Source: DASXZH01 sp036502005 (GTDB lineage: Bacteria > Armatimonadota > Fimbriimonadia > Fimbriimonadales > Fimbriimonadaceae). Taken from it: a DNA stretch of 57,739 nt. The notes beneath the pieces were generated by a model. The model was not told the DNA's origin. It saw only the letters and a program-made list of their open reading frames with translations, and ran no database searches. The position numbers were made by a program, and so were the translations under genes. The stretch is taken from contig DASXZH010000055.1 of assembly GCA_036502005.1 (NCBI GenBank), positions 1 to 57,739 on the forward strand. Reading direction: 5' to 3'. Of the stretch, positions 33,381 through 40,572 are shown piece after piece (position 1 is the first letter of the stretch; every line of letters begins with the position of its first letter).

Positions 33381-34790
33381 GTGTTGCCGGGGGTAGTTTT
33401 GAAAAAGCTCGGTCGTGGTTCGGTTCGCAAACTCGCTCGTGTTGTGATTATTATCGCCACGTTCGCCCTTGCCTTATTTCTTACACCCAAAATAATGCTC
33501 GAACTGCATTTGCGGGCTGCGCGACAAGATGGATTGCCAATAGATCCGACTGACGTAAAACTTCAACTTGCTACGACGGAAGGCAATAACGCCGCCCCCA
33601 TCTATCTTAAAGCTGACGATCTCCTGCAAAAGACTCTCCACGCAGATAAAAAGTTTGCCCCAAGCCTTATCTTTTTTTCGAGATTTCCTATGCCGGCCGA
33701 TACTTCACGGAACGACTCCATTATTCGCGGCTATAGGCCGGTTATGCAGATCGCGGAAGTTGCTTCGGAAAAGCCCAATATTGCCTATGCGAGAACCTGG
33801 TCAGAAGGTGTAGGAGTGGTTAGACCAGAATTCGACTCACTGCGTGATTTCGCGATTTTGGAAATTAAGAGCGCAGGAGTGCTTGCTTCAAAAGGAGACC
33901 AAATCGGCGCATTGAAGGCGGTTGATGCGGCGGAAAGGATCTCTTATCAAAGCGGTTCCGAGCCAGATTTTGAATCCGATCTCTTTTACTGCAAAACCCA
34001 AATGGAGATCAACAGGACCGTCTCCGATCTGCTCTTGCACGTAGACAGGGCCCCAGCGTTTTTAAATGGACTAGAGGCTTTGTATAGCAAACTCCCCGAG
34101 CCCAGACCGCTTAGTTTTTACTGTCGCGGCCAGTTTGTAATGGACCGGCTTACTTTGGAGAAGCTGCCCACGCTCACCGAAAGTGACTACGATGAACTGC
34201 TGGCTGGTTTGGATCCTGATCCCAGAGAACGGATGGAGAAGTTGCTGAAGGTTGGTTATTTAAATGCCATTTTTGAAGTCAACTTCATTGATTATTACCG
34301 AAATCTGATAGCAAGCCTTCCAAAGGCCGATACCGACTGGACCGCCCTCAAAACCGCAGTTGTTGCGGCCGATAAATCTGCGAATGACGACACGCTTCAA
34401 TCGTGTGCAACTGCGGTCTTCTCCAAACCTTTGTATGTTTACGCTCGGTCCCAAGAGGGAATGATCGCTAGCCGTAGGCTCGTCGAGACCGCGCTAACGG
34501 TTCTTTTATCCAAGGTCGCCAACGGCAGATATCCCGATCAGTTGCCAAATGCGGGAGCTGATTCGGTAAATCCATTCGATGGAAATTCTTTTACTTATTC
34601 CCATGATGAAAAAAGTTTCAGGTTGAGCGGAGTTGACGGGCCAGGAGCGACGCAGGCCCTCGCAATGACATTGAGACCCATTGGTGATGACCCTCCGCTA
34701 GTGAAGAAGCCTAGAGGTAAAATCGTCAACGCTGCGGCAAAATTTAGCGCAGCCGAGGCTTTTTCACGTGAACGTTCCAAGCGATCTTAA
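33381..34790 (+). CDS. Hypothetical single-anchor protein upstream of gcvH
   Basis: A 469-residue protein (463 from the alternative TTG start at 33399, which has GGGGG upstream). A basic N-terminus and one hydrophobic segment (VVIIIATFALALFLTPKI) anchor a helical extracytoplasmic domain (AAPIYLKADDLL...). The C-terminal part has the pattern LSKVANGRYPDQLPNAGADSVNPFDGNSFTYSHDEKSFRLSG, typical of 'NPFDG..F.Y' proteins in Planctomycetes and Armatimonadota. Function is unknown. Its end overlaps gcvH by 23 bp. Confidence 0.6.
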   Translation: MLPGVVLKKLGRGSVRKLARVVIIIATFALALFLTPKIMLELHLRAARQDGLPIDPTDVKLQLATTEGNNAAPIYLKADDLLQKTLHADKKFAPSLIFFSRFPMPADTSRNDSIIRGYRPVMQIAEVASEKPNIAYARTWSEGVGVVRPEFDSLRDFAILEIKSAGVLASKGDQIGALKAVDAAERISYQSGSEPDFESDLFYCKTQMEINRTVSDLLLHVDRAPAFLNGLEALYSKLPEPRPLSFYCRGQFVMDRLTLEKLPTLTESDYDELLAGLDPDPRERMEKLLKVGYLNAIFEVNFIDYYRNLIASLPKADTDWTALKTAVVAADKSANDDTLQSCATAVFSKPLYVYARSQEGMIASRRLVETALTVLLSKVANGRYPDQLPNAGADSVNPFDGNSFTYSHDEKSFRLSGVDGPGATQALAMTLRPIGDDPPLVKKPRGKIVNAAAKFSAAEAFSRERSKRS

Positions 34791-35145
34791 ATATACAAAA
34801 TCCCATGAGTGGGTCCGGGTAGAGAGTGGCGTCGCCACCATTGGCATTACCGATTACGCGCAATCCGAATTAGGCGACGTCGTCTTCGTTGAGACGCCAC
34901 CCGTTTCGAAGACGGTGGCAGCCGGCGAGTCCCTAGGCACGATCGAAAGCGTGAAAACGGTTTCAGACCTTTATGCTCCAGTCGGAGGCACGGTTACGGA
35001 GATCAACTCGGCACTTGCTTCAAAGTCTGAACTGCTGAACGAAGACCCCTACGGTCTCGGCTGGATTGTGAAGATCAAGCTCGATGGCAGCGGCGACGGA
35101 CACCTAATGGACGCAGCTGAATATTCGAAGTCTATCGAACAGTGA
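34768..35145 (+). CDS. gcvH: Glycine cleavage system H protein
   Basis: Lipoyl carrier of the glycine cleavage complex, shuttling the aminomethyl group between P and T proteins. The 125 residues begin MNVPSDLKYTKSHEWVRVE (GTG start). The lipoylated lysine is Lys63 in TIESVKTVSDLYAP. Length is normal. The stop codon TGA is itself the start of a large heptamer repeat (35141-35340). gcvPA follows after that repeat; no gcvT is in the window, so the T protein must be encoded elsewhere. Confidence 0.97.
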   Translation: MNVPSDLKYTKSHEWVRVESGVATIGITDYAQSELGDVVFVETPPVSKTVAAGESLGTIESVKTVSDLYAPVGGTVTEINSALASKSELLNEDPYGLGWIVKIKLDGSGDGHLMDAAEYSKSIEQ

Positions 35146-35340
35146 TAAGTGATAAGTGATAAGTGATCAGTGATAAGTGATAAGGAGATAGGAGATAGGA
35201 GATAGGAAAGAAACTCTTCCAAATCTATCCCCCATCCCCTATTACTGATCGCCTATCACCTACCGCTTATCACCTATCACTTGTCATTTATCACCTATGA
35301 CTTATCACTTATCACTTATCACTTATCACTTATCACTTAA
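35141..35340. repeat. 200-bp heptamer-periodic inverted repeat between gcvH and gcvPA
   Basis: The left arm (from 35141) is AGTGATA/AGTGATA-type 7-nt units, then GGAGATA units to about 35206. The right arm (about 35221-35338) is the reverse complement: CTATCCC, then many CTTATCA/CCTATCA units up to 35338. The two arms can fold into one long, imperfect hairpin. The repeat begins in the gcvH stop codon and ends two bases before the gcvPA ATG, so no room for a Shine-Dalgarno is left. It is not a CRISPR: units are 7 nt with no spacers. Confidence 0.85.
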
Positions 35341-36672
35341 ATGGCCTACATTCCCCACACAGAAGAAGATCGCCGCGAAATGCTTGAAACCATCGGCGTT
35401 TCTTCCATCGATGAACTGTTTCGCGAAATCCCCGAAAACCTAAAAGTAAAAGGCGAGTTGGACATCCCCAGCTTCCTTAGTGAAGACAAGCTTTATTCTC
35501 ACCTGCGAGAGCTTTCCCTGCGCAATGTGAACCTGGCAGAAACGGTTTCCTTTCTCGGCGCAGGCATTTACGATAAATATGTGCCCTCGACAGTTCAAGC
35601 TGTTATCTCGAGAGGCGAGTTTCTAACAGCCTATACGCCCTACCAGCCGGAGCTTTCGCAAGGGTATCTGCAGTCGATTTACGAGTTCCAAACCATGGTT
35701 GCCGAGCTTTACGGCATGGATTTGGCGAATGCCTCCATGTACGATGGAGCCACCGCAATGGCGGAAGCGGCCATTCTTAGCCACGGCGTAAAGGGCCGAA
35801 CGAACATGGTGGTCAGCCGCGCCGTACACCCGCACTACCGCCAAGTTCTGCACACCTACTGCTGGTCGGTTGGGTTGCACGCGGTCGAGCTTGACACCGA
35901 GAATGGGGAAACCACCGATTACTCCGATGTGAACGAGGAGACCGCTTGCGTTATCGTCCAGTATCCAAACTTCTTTGGCATTGTCGAAGACCTTGGCAGG
36001 GCGCGTGATGCGGCAAGGGCGGTCGGTGCGATGTTTATTGTCGTTGCCGATCCATCGGCCATGGCTATTCTTCCTCCTCCAGGCGATTTTGATGCAGATA
36101 TCGTAGTTGGCGAAGGCCAACCGCTTGGCGTAGCGATGGGATTTGGCGGGCCACTTTTGGGTCTGTTCGCCTGCCGAGACGAGTTTGTAAGAAGGATTCC
36201 CGGCAGGATCGTGGGACGTACCACGGACCACGATGGAAACCCGGGCTACGTAATGACGCTCCGAACCCGCGAGCAAGATATTCGCCGCGAGAAAGCGACC
36301 TCAAACATCTGCACTAACGAAGCCCTCATGGCCCTCGCCGCGACCGTTTACATGGAAGCGATGGGCAAAAACGGAATGCGATCGGTCGCGGAGACAACGG
36401 TACGGAACACTCAATATGCCATGAAAAAGCTCACCGAAGCGGGCGGGACGGTCAGGTTCCCGGGCAAGGTTTACGGCGAATTTGTTTTGGAGATCCCTCG
36501 AAATCCCGAGATCATCCAGGAACAGCTTTTGAAAGAAAAGATACTTTGCGGACTGCCGCTAGGGAAGTTTTATACAGAATTGGATAACTGCCTGCTGATT
36601 GCCGTTACCGAGCGGCGCACAAAGGAAGAAGTCGACCGCTTTGCCGAGAAGCTCGCGGAGGTCCTGAAGTGA
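35341..36672 (+). CDS. gcvPA: Glycine dehydrogenase (decarboxylating) subunit 1
   Basis: N-terminal half of the split P protein; pairs with GcvPB. The 443 residues begin MAYIPHTEEDRREMLETIG and include SFLGAGIYDKYVPSTVQAVISRGEFLTAYTPYQPELSQG-like blocks. These are the family's hallmark, followed by MYDGATAMAEAAILSH and the ADPSAMAILPPPGDFDADI region. Length is normal. The start ATG at 35341 follows a heptamer repeat directly and no SD is visible. The stop overlaps the gcvPB GTG start by 4 bp. Confidence 0.97.
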   Translation: MAYIPHTEEDRREMLETIGVSSIDELFREIPENLKVKGELDIPSFLSEDKLYSHLRELSLRNVNLAETVSFLGAGIYDKYVPSTVQAVISRGEFLTAYTPYQPELSQGYLQSIYEFQTMVAELYGMDLANASMYDGATAMAEAAILSHGVKGRTNMVVSRAVHPHYRQVLHTYCWSVGLHAVELDTENGETTDYSDVNEETACVIVQYPNFFGIVEDLGRARDAARAVGAMFIVVADPSAMAILPPPGDFDADIVVGEGQPLGVAMGFGGPLLGLFACRDEFVRRIPGRIVGRTTDHDGNPGYVMTLRTREQDIRREKATSNICTNEALMALAATVYMEAMGKNGMRSVAETTVRNTQYAMKKLTEAGGTVRFPGKVYGEFVLEIPRNPEIIQEQLLKEKILCGLPLGKFYTELDNCLLIAVTERRTKEEVDRFAEKLAEVLK

Positions 36673-38219
36673 TTCGCAAGCCGCAACTCATCTTTGAGCA
36701 GGGCCGGCACGGCCGTATTGGGGCAAACCTTCCAGTTTGTGATACGCCCTCAGTTGATCTTGAGAAGGCGTTAGGCAAGACGAGAAAACACCTGGATATG
36801 CCAGAGGTTGGTGAACTCGAAGTGCTTCGCCACTTCACCCACCTTTCGCACATCAACTACGGCATCGAGACCGGCTTTTACCCCCTGGGAAGTTGCACCA
36901 TGAAGTACAACCCCAAGATCAACGAGCGAACCGCGTCGCTTCCTGGGTTTGCCTTCACCCACCCCATGATGCCGGTTTCTGTGGTTCCTGGCAACTTGGA
37001 GATCCTTGCCAAAGTGCAGGACATCTTGAAACAGGTGACAGGTTTCGATGAGATCACGCTTCAGCCCGTGGCCGGAGCTCATGGCGAAATGACTTGCCTG
37101 ATGATAATCAAGGCGTATCACGAATCCCGAGGCGAAGGCGCGCAGCGAACGACGATTTTGGTGCCCGATACTGCACATGGCACGAACCCCGCTTCTGCTG
37201 CACGTTGCGGCTATTCGGTGAAATCAATCCCAACCGATCCGGAAGGGAACACCGATCTAGAAGCTTTGGCCAAGGCGTTGGATAACACGATTGCGGGCCT
37301 TATGCTTACCAACCCTTCAACTCTGGGTTTGTTTGAGCCCAATATCGAAAAGATCTGCCAAATGATGCACGCAGTTGGGGGGCAAGTCTTCTGTGATGGA
37401 GCGAACATGAATGCCATGGTCGGGACCACCCGCCCCGGCGATCACGGTTTCGACTGCATGCACCTAAATCTGCACAAAACGTTTAGTACGCCTCACGGCG
37501 GAGGCGGCCCAGGTTGCGGCGCCATAGGCATTCAGAAGCATTTGGAGCCATTCCTTCCTGGCCCAGTCGTAAAGCGCGAAGGCGATAAAGTGGTTCTGGA
37601 TGAGAATCGGCCCTATTCCATCGGCCGCGTTTCCTCTTTCTTCGGCCAGTTCCTGATGGAAGTTCGCGCCTACACCTATCTTATGGCTTACGGCCGAGAA
37701 CGGCTATCCAGCATCTCGCGCCATGCTGTGCTTAATGCTAACTACGTGCGGGCCAGATTGAAGGATGTTCTCCCTGCCGCTCATAACCGGCCCTGCATGC
37801 ATGAGTGCGTTCTTACCGCCCAGCAGTATAAAAAGAACGGCATCCGGGCACTGGATATCAGCAAGAGGCTTATCGACTATGGCTTCCACCCTCCCACAAA
37901 TTACTTCCCGCTGATCGTGCCCGAGTGCTTGATGATCGAGCCCACGGAGACAGAGACGAAAGAGACGCTTGATGCCTTCTGCGATGCGCTGATCTCGATC
38001 TGCCACGAGGCAGTCGCTGATCCCGATCTACTGCACAACGCGCCATCGACCCAAATTGTGGGACGTTTGGATGAAACAGCAGCAGTTAAAAACCTTGATG
38101 TTCGCTGGAAACGAGGCGGTGATAAGTTTGAGCCGGTCGTGGATAAGCTGAACGGAAGGGAAGTCGCGATTTCGGAAGGTATCGAGGCAAAGCGGATCGA
38201 TACCGTACCCATTGCATAA
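36669..38219 (+). CDS. gcvPB: Glycine dehydrogenase (decarboxylating) subunit 2
   Basis: PLP-bearing half of the split P protein, 516 residues. The PLP lysine is Lys270 in NLHKTFSTPHGGGGPG. FYPLGSCTMKYNPKINE near the N-terminus and VPDTAHGTNPASAARCGY are family marks. Its GTG start overlaps the gcvPA stop by 4 bp, which makes equimolar synthesis likely. Together with GcvH it supplies most of the glycine cleavage system, feeding 5,10-methylene-THF. Confidence 0.97.
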   Translation: MIRKPQLIFEQGRHGRIGANLPVCDTPSVDLEKALGKTRKHLDMPEVGELEVLRHFTHLSHINYGIETGFYPLGSCTMKYNPKINERTASLPGFAFTHPMMPVSVVPGNLEILAKVQDILKQVTGFDEITLQPVAGAHGEMTCLMIIKAYHESRGEGAQRTTILVPDTAHGTNPASAARCGYSVKSIPTDPEGNTDLEALAKALDNTIAGLMLTNPSTLGLFEPNIEKICQMMHAVGGQVFCDGANMNAMVGTTRPGDHGFDCMHLNLHKTFSTPHGGGGPGCGAIGIQKHLEPFLPGPVVKREGDKVVLDENRPYSIGRVSSFFGQFLMEVRAYTYLMAYGRERLSSISRHAVLNANYVRARLKDVLPAAHNRPCMHECVLTAQQYKKNGIRALDISKRLIDYGFHPPTNYFPLIVPECLMIEPTETETKETLDAFCDALISICHEAVADPDLLHNAPSTQIVGRLDETAAVKNLDVRWKRGGDKFEPVVDKLNGREVAISEGIEAKRIDTVPIA

Positions 38220-38317
38220 GCCACTTATATCGGTCTAGAGATCACGCGGTCGGGCACATGCTCCGAGAAACGGGGATCATTGATCACCTAATGATCAAAA
38301 AGAAATTGGGCTTAAGG

Positions 38318-38517
38318 CTCCCCCTGCCCCTGCTCCTGGGAGGGGAGGGGGGCATAGGCGTTAAAATAAGGTTTAGAGGGCTACTTTCAAAGGTTTGTCG
38401 CTCGCGCCTCTCCCGGTTCGCGGACTCACCGACCTCTCCATCCGGGAGAGATTTGTGGCTGCAAAGACGCCAAGGTTTCCTTATTTTAACGCCTATGGGG
38501 TCGGGGGGAGAGGTTTT
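38318..38517. repeat. G/C-skewed repeat interrupted by a 145-bp inverted-repeat element
   Basis: The outer parts (38318-38352 and 38498-38517) read like the repeat at 39521-39577 once joined: CTCCCCCTGCCCCTGCTCCT, then GGGAGGGG and GGGGGGAGAGG. Between them, 38353-38497 is bounded by perfect 19-bp inverted repeats CATAGGCGTTAAAATAAGG and its complement. The interior holds a second CCTCTCCC/GGGAGAG-type palindrome. The best explanation is an insertion of the inner element into an older repeat. There is no coding capacity. Confidence 0.7.
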
Positions 38518-38543
38518 GCATTAGCTCACGCGCAAAACTTGCC

Positions 38544-38582
38544 CCAATCGAAAATCAAAAACCAAAAATCAAAATTCCTTGG
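38544..38582. repeat. Heptamer tract upstream of the lipoprotein gene
   Basis: 7-nt units CAATCGA AAATCAA AAACCAA AAATCAA AATTCCT. It is a close relative of the tract at 8967-9002, sharing the start CCCCAATCGAAAA and the end ATTCCTTxGG. Confidence 0.55.
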
Positions 38583-38594
38583 TACTCTTTACAC

Positions 38595-39275
38595 ATGCGT
38601 CGGTTTCTACCGCTCACAGTCTTAGCTTTAGCCATAATTGGCTGTTCGGACAATTCGACTCAGGCAGTAACTACGACCACGACCACGGTCGCTCCGGTTG
38701 TCGGCCCCCCAACCCTAGCCTCTGGGGGCAAGCTTGGCCTTTTCGCCGACCCTGAAAAACCGGACTCGGGCCAGCTTTCAGTTGGAGATCCGCCTTCGAT
38801 GGTCGATAAGCTATTTCCTTCCGGTGGCGCTTATATTAACCGGCAGCTACCCAAGGGCTTTAATGACTACACAGGGATGTATTTCGACCTAAACGGGGCC
38901 GCTTTTGGAGTGATCTATTACAAGAACCCAGCTATGGGTCCGGATACCCCGTCGGCTGTGGCGATGGCCATGAAGTTCGAGGTAAAGCTTAACCAGCAAG
39001 ACGTTGATTCTACTGTTCAGGCTTACCAGACCGCTCTCGGCAAGCCAACTAACGCCATTTCTGGGCCTATTACCGGCTACGACTTTTGGGAGGACGCAGT
39101 GCGAAACCAACGGGTTATGATCTGCTACGTTCAATCCCAATCCGATAAGTCAAAGCTGAACATGACCGTTTCCGTGGGAGACTTTGTTGTTATGAACAAA
39201 CTTCGAATGGATTACATTGATGCCAAGAAGGACAGCGCGGCGGTTCAACCTTTGCAGCCATTGGCCCAAGGTTAG
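38595..39275 (+). CDS. Hypothetical lipoprotein
   Basis: A 226-residue lipoprotein: MRRFLPLTVLALAIIGCSDNST has the lipobox IIGC (Cys17). It is followed by a Thr-rich linker (VTTTTTTVAP). The mature part is mostly beta-strand and Gly/Pro (GGKLGLFADPEKPDSGQLSVGDPPSMVDKLFPS, then a 'YFDLNGAAFGVIYYKNP' strand pair). No family is recognised. The downstream region holds a candidate structured RNA, not an obvious continuation of the operon. Confidence 0.65.
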   Translation: MRRFLPLTVLALAIIGCSDNSTQAVTTTTTTVAPVVGPPTLASGGKLGLFADPEKPDSGQLSVGDPPSMVDKLFPSGGAYINRQLPKGFNDYTGMYFDLNGAAFGVIYYKNPAMGPDTPSAVAMAMKFEVKLNQQDVDSTVQAYQTALGKPTNAISGPITGYDFWEDAVRNQRVMICYVQSQSDKSKLNMTVSVGDFVVMNKLRMDYIDAKKDSAAVQPLQPLAQG

Positions 39276-39305
39276 GCAAAATCCTACGAACTTTATTGGC
39301 CCCCA

Positions 39306-39321
39306 AATCGTATTAACGATT
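39306..39321. promoter_or_regulatory. Short palindrome upstream of the candidate RNA
   Basis: AATCGT-ATTA-ACGATT is an exact 16-nt palindrome lying 25 bp before a strong SD sequence. It could be an operator or part of a promoter (a TATTAACG-like -10 overlaps it). The evidence is the symmetry only. Confidence 0.3.
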
Positions 39322-39330
39322 ATCCTTAAG

Positions 39331-39499
39331 AAACAGGAGGTGGTGTCGAACGATGATAAGTGACAAATGTAGACTCCAGGGAGGTCGTGGGTTTTAGTCA
39401 CCCATGACCGTTCGTTTAGGCGGGTGGATTATGAACTCCATCTCTCTGGACATTAAATAAGCGCCCGGGGTTAAACGAGCCTCGGGCGTTTTTCTTTTT
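39331..39499 (+). ncRNA. Candidate structured RNA or leader-peptide cassette
   Basis: The stretch starts with a strong SD (AGGAGGTG at 39336-39343), followed by a 14-codon frame (39353-39397, MISDKCRLQGGRGF). A 9-bp stem with one mismatch (39383-39391 with 39401-39409) and an outer CGAACG/CGTTCG stem (39347-39352 with 39409-39414) enclose the frame. It ends in a good intrinsic terminator. This layout (SD, tiny ORF, nested stems, terminator) resembles an attenuator, but the next gene (kdsB) starts 160 bp later. It could also be a small regulatory RNA. No Rfam family is recognised. Confidence 0.4.
39461..39499 (+). terminator. Intrinsic terminator of the candidate RNA
   Basis: CGCCCGGGG at 39462-39470 pairs with CCTCGGGCG at 39480-39488 with one mismatch, followed by TTTTTCTTTTT. 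It ends transcription before the kdsB promoter region. Confidence 0.8.
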
Positions 39500-39520
39500 A
39501 GAGTGACGGGTGGCTAGAAA

Positions 39521-39577
39521 AGCTCCCCCTCGCCTGCTCCCTGGGAGGAGAGGGGGTTGGTGGGAGAGGTTGTGCGG
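39521..39577. repeat. G/C-skewed palindromic repeat, uninterrupted copy
   Basis: AGCTCCCCCTCGCCTGCTCC pairs with GGGAGGAGAGGGGG, followed by TTGGTGGGAGAGGTTG. It is the intact version of the repeat that is split by an insertion at 38318-38517. Confidence 0.6.
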
Positions 39578-39662
39578 AAACCAGCCTTGACTATGCATAA
39601 CAGCTGTGTCAGTATCAAGAAAAGCGATTTTTTGTCTTCCCACTCGTCACTCGTCACCCAAA

Positions 39663-40385
39663 ATGAAATTAGCCATTATCATCCCAGCCCGAATGGGCAG
39701 CACTCGTTTTCCCGGTAAACCCCTCTGCGACCTCTTGGGTAAGCCCATGGTTCAATGGGTGTACGAAGCAGCCGCAGCCGCCGGGGTGGCCGACGAAGTG
39801 CTTGTAGCCACGCCTGACCAAATCATTGTTGATGCCTGCAAAGAGTTTGGGGCCAAGGCGATTTTAACTTCCGATCATCACCAAACCGGCACGGATCGGC
39901 TGGCTGAAGTGGCCGAGAAGGTTGAAGCCGAGATCTATGTTAACGTGCAAGGTGATGAGCCGCTTATTCGAGCCTCCTCCATTGCAGCCTGCGCCCAGCC
40001 TCTATTGGATAACGCTAACATTCAGATGGGCAGCGTTTATTCCGAGTGTCCGGAAGACGAATACGACAATCCGGCCGTGGTGAAAGTAGTCACCGACGAA
40101 AACAATTTTGCACTCTACTTCAGCCGCTTTGCTATTCCTTTCGCTCGTAATCCTCGAGTAGAGCCGGTTAAAAAACATGTTGGTCTTTATGCTTATCGCC
40201 GTCAGGCGCTGCTCGATTTTGCAGGCTGGCCCATGGGAGTTTTAGAAACGGCAGAGACCTTGGAACAACTAAGATTTATGGAGCACGGCATTCGCATCTA
40301 CATGGCCCCCGCGGCGGGAACAGAGTTAGCTGTCGATACGCCGGAACAGGCCGAACAAGTTCGGGTTATTTTGGCGAGGGGATGA
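39663..40385 (+). CDS. kdsB: 3-deoxy-manno-octulosonate cytidylyltransferase (CMP-Kdo synthetase)
   Basis: Activates Kdo with CTP for LPS inner-core synthesis, so the organism should have an outer membrane with Kdo. 240 residues from ATG 39663 (MKLAIIIPARMGSTRFPGKPL), the standard KdsB start. Further marks are VQGDEPLIRASSIAACAQPLL and the LYFSRFAIPFARNP segment. An in-frame start 19 codons upstream (39606) would add a non-family, heptamer-like N-terminus and is rejected. No SD is visible before the ATG. Other Kdo genes are not in the window. Confidence 0.95.
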   Translation: MKLAIIIPARMGSTRFPGKPLCDLLGKPMVQWVYEAAAAAGVADEVLVATPDQIIVDACKEFGAKAILTSDHHQTGTDRLAEVAEKVEAEIYVNVQGDEPLIRASSIAACAQPLLDNANIQMGSVYSECPEDEYDNPAVVKVVTDENNFALYFSRFAIPFARNPRVEPVKKHVGLYAYRRQALLDFAGWPMGVLETAETLEQLRFMEHGIRIYMAPAAGTELAVDTPEQAEQVRVILARG

Positions 40386-40393
40386 TTCTGGGG

Positions 40394-40560
40394 AGTAAAC
40401 AGTAAGTAGAACGTAGAATGTAGAGCTTGGAACTTAGAACCTAAAAACAGTTGAAGTGAGGTCTGCAGAAGGCGATGAGAGCCGGCTAGATCGTTCACTG
40501 TGAACGGCACTTATTTCTTCCCTCCCGTCTAAGTTCTAATTTCTACATTCTAATTACTTC
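40394..40560. repeat. Heptamer-periodic inverted repeat between kdsB and the LolA-like gene
   Basis: The left arm at 40394-40445 has GTAGAAC GTAGAAT GTAGAGC TTGGAAC TTAGAAC. The right arm at 40526-40560 has CTAAGTT CTAATTT CTACATT CTAATTA, its reverse complement. The loop contains the exact palindrome CGTTCACTGTGAACG at 40492-40506. It is the same element type as at 29130-29268. Confidence 0.7.
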
Positions 40561-40572
40561 GCTCACAACAAG

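Larger units (their letters stand above)
38220..38594. other. Intergenic region of nested repeats after gcvPB
   Basis: No gene is seen. The stretch is almost fully explained by a G/C-skewed repeat at 38318-38517 interrupted by an inverted-repeat element, and by a heptamer tract at 38544-38582 just before the lipoprotein gene. Confidence 0.6.

Noticed and set aside
35141..35340. CRISPR-like array
   Set aside because: Units are 7 nt, degenerate, without spacers, and the two halves are inverted; no cas genes are present.
34768..35340. Glycine riboswitch in front of the gcv genes
   Set aside because: gcvH starts inside the upstream gene and the gcvH-gcvPA gap is entirely heptamer repeat; no aptamer-like conserved core is seen.
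39606..39662. 19-residue N-terminal extension of KdsB
   Set aside because: KdsB proteins begin at MKLAIIIPARMGSTR; the extension is read through a repeat-like tract.
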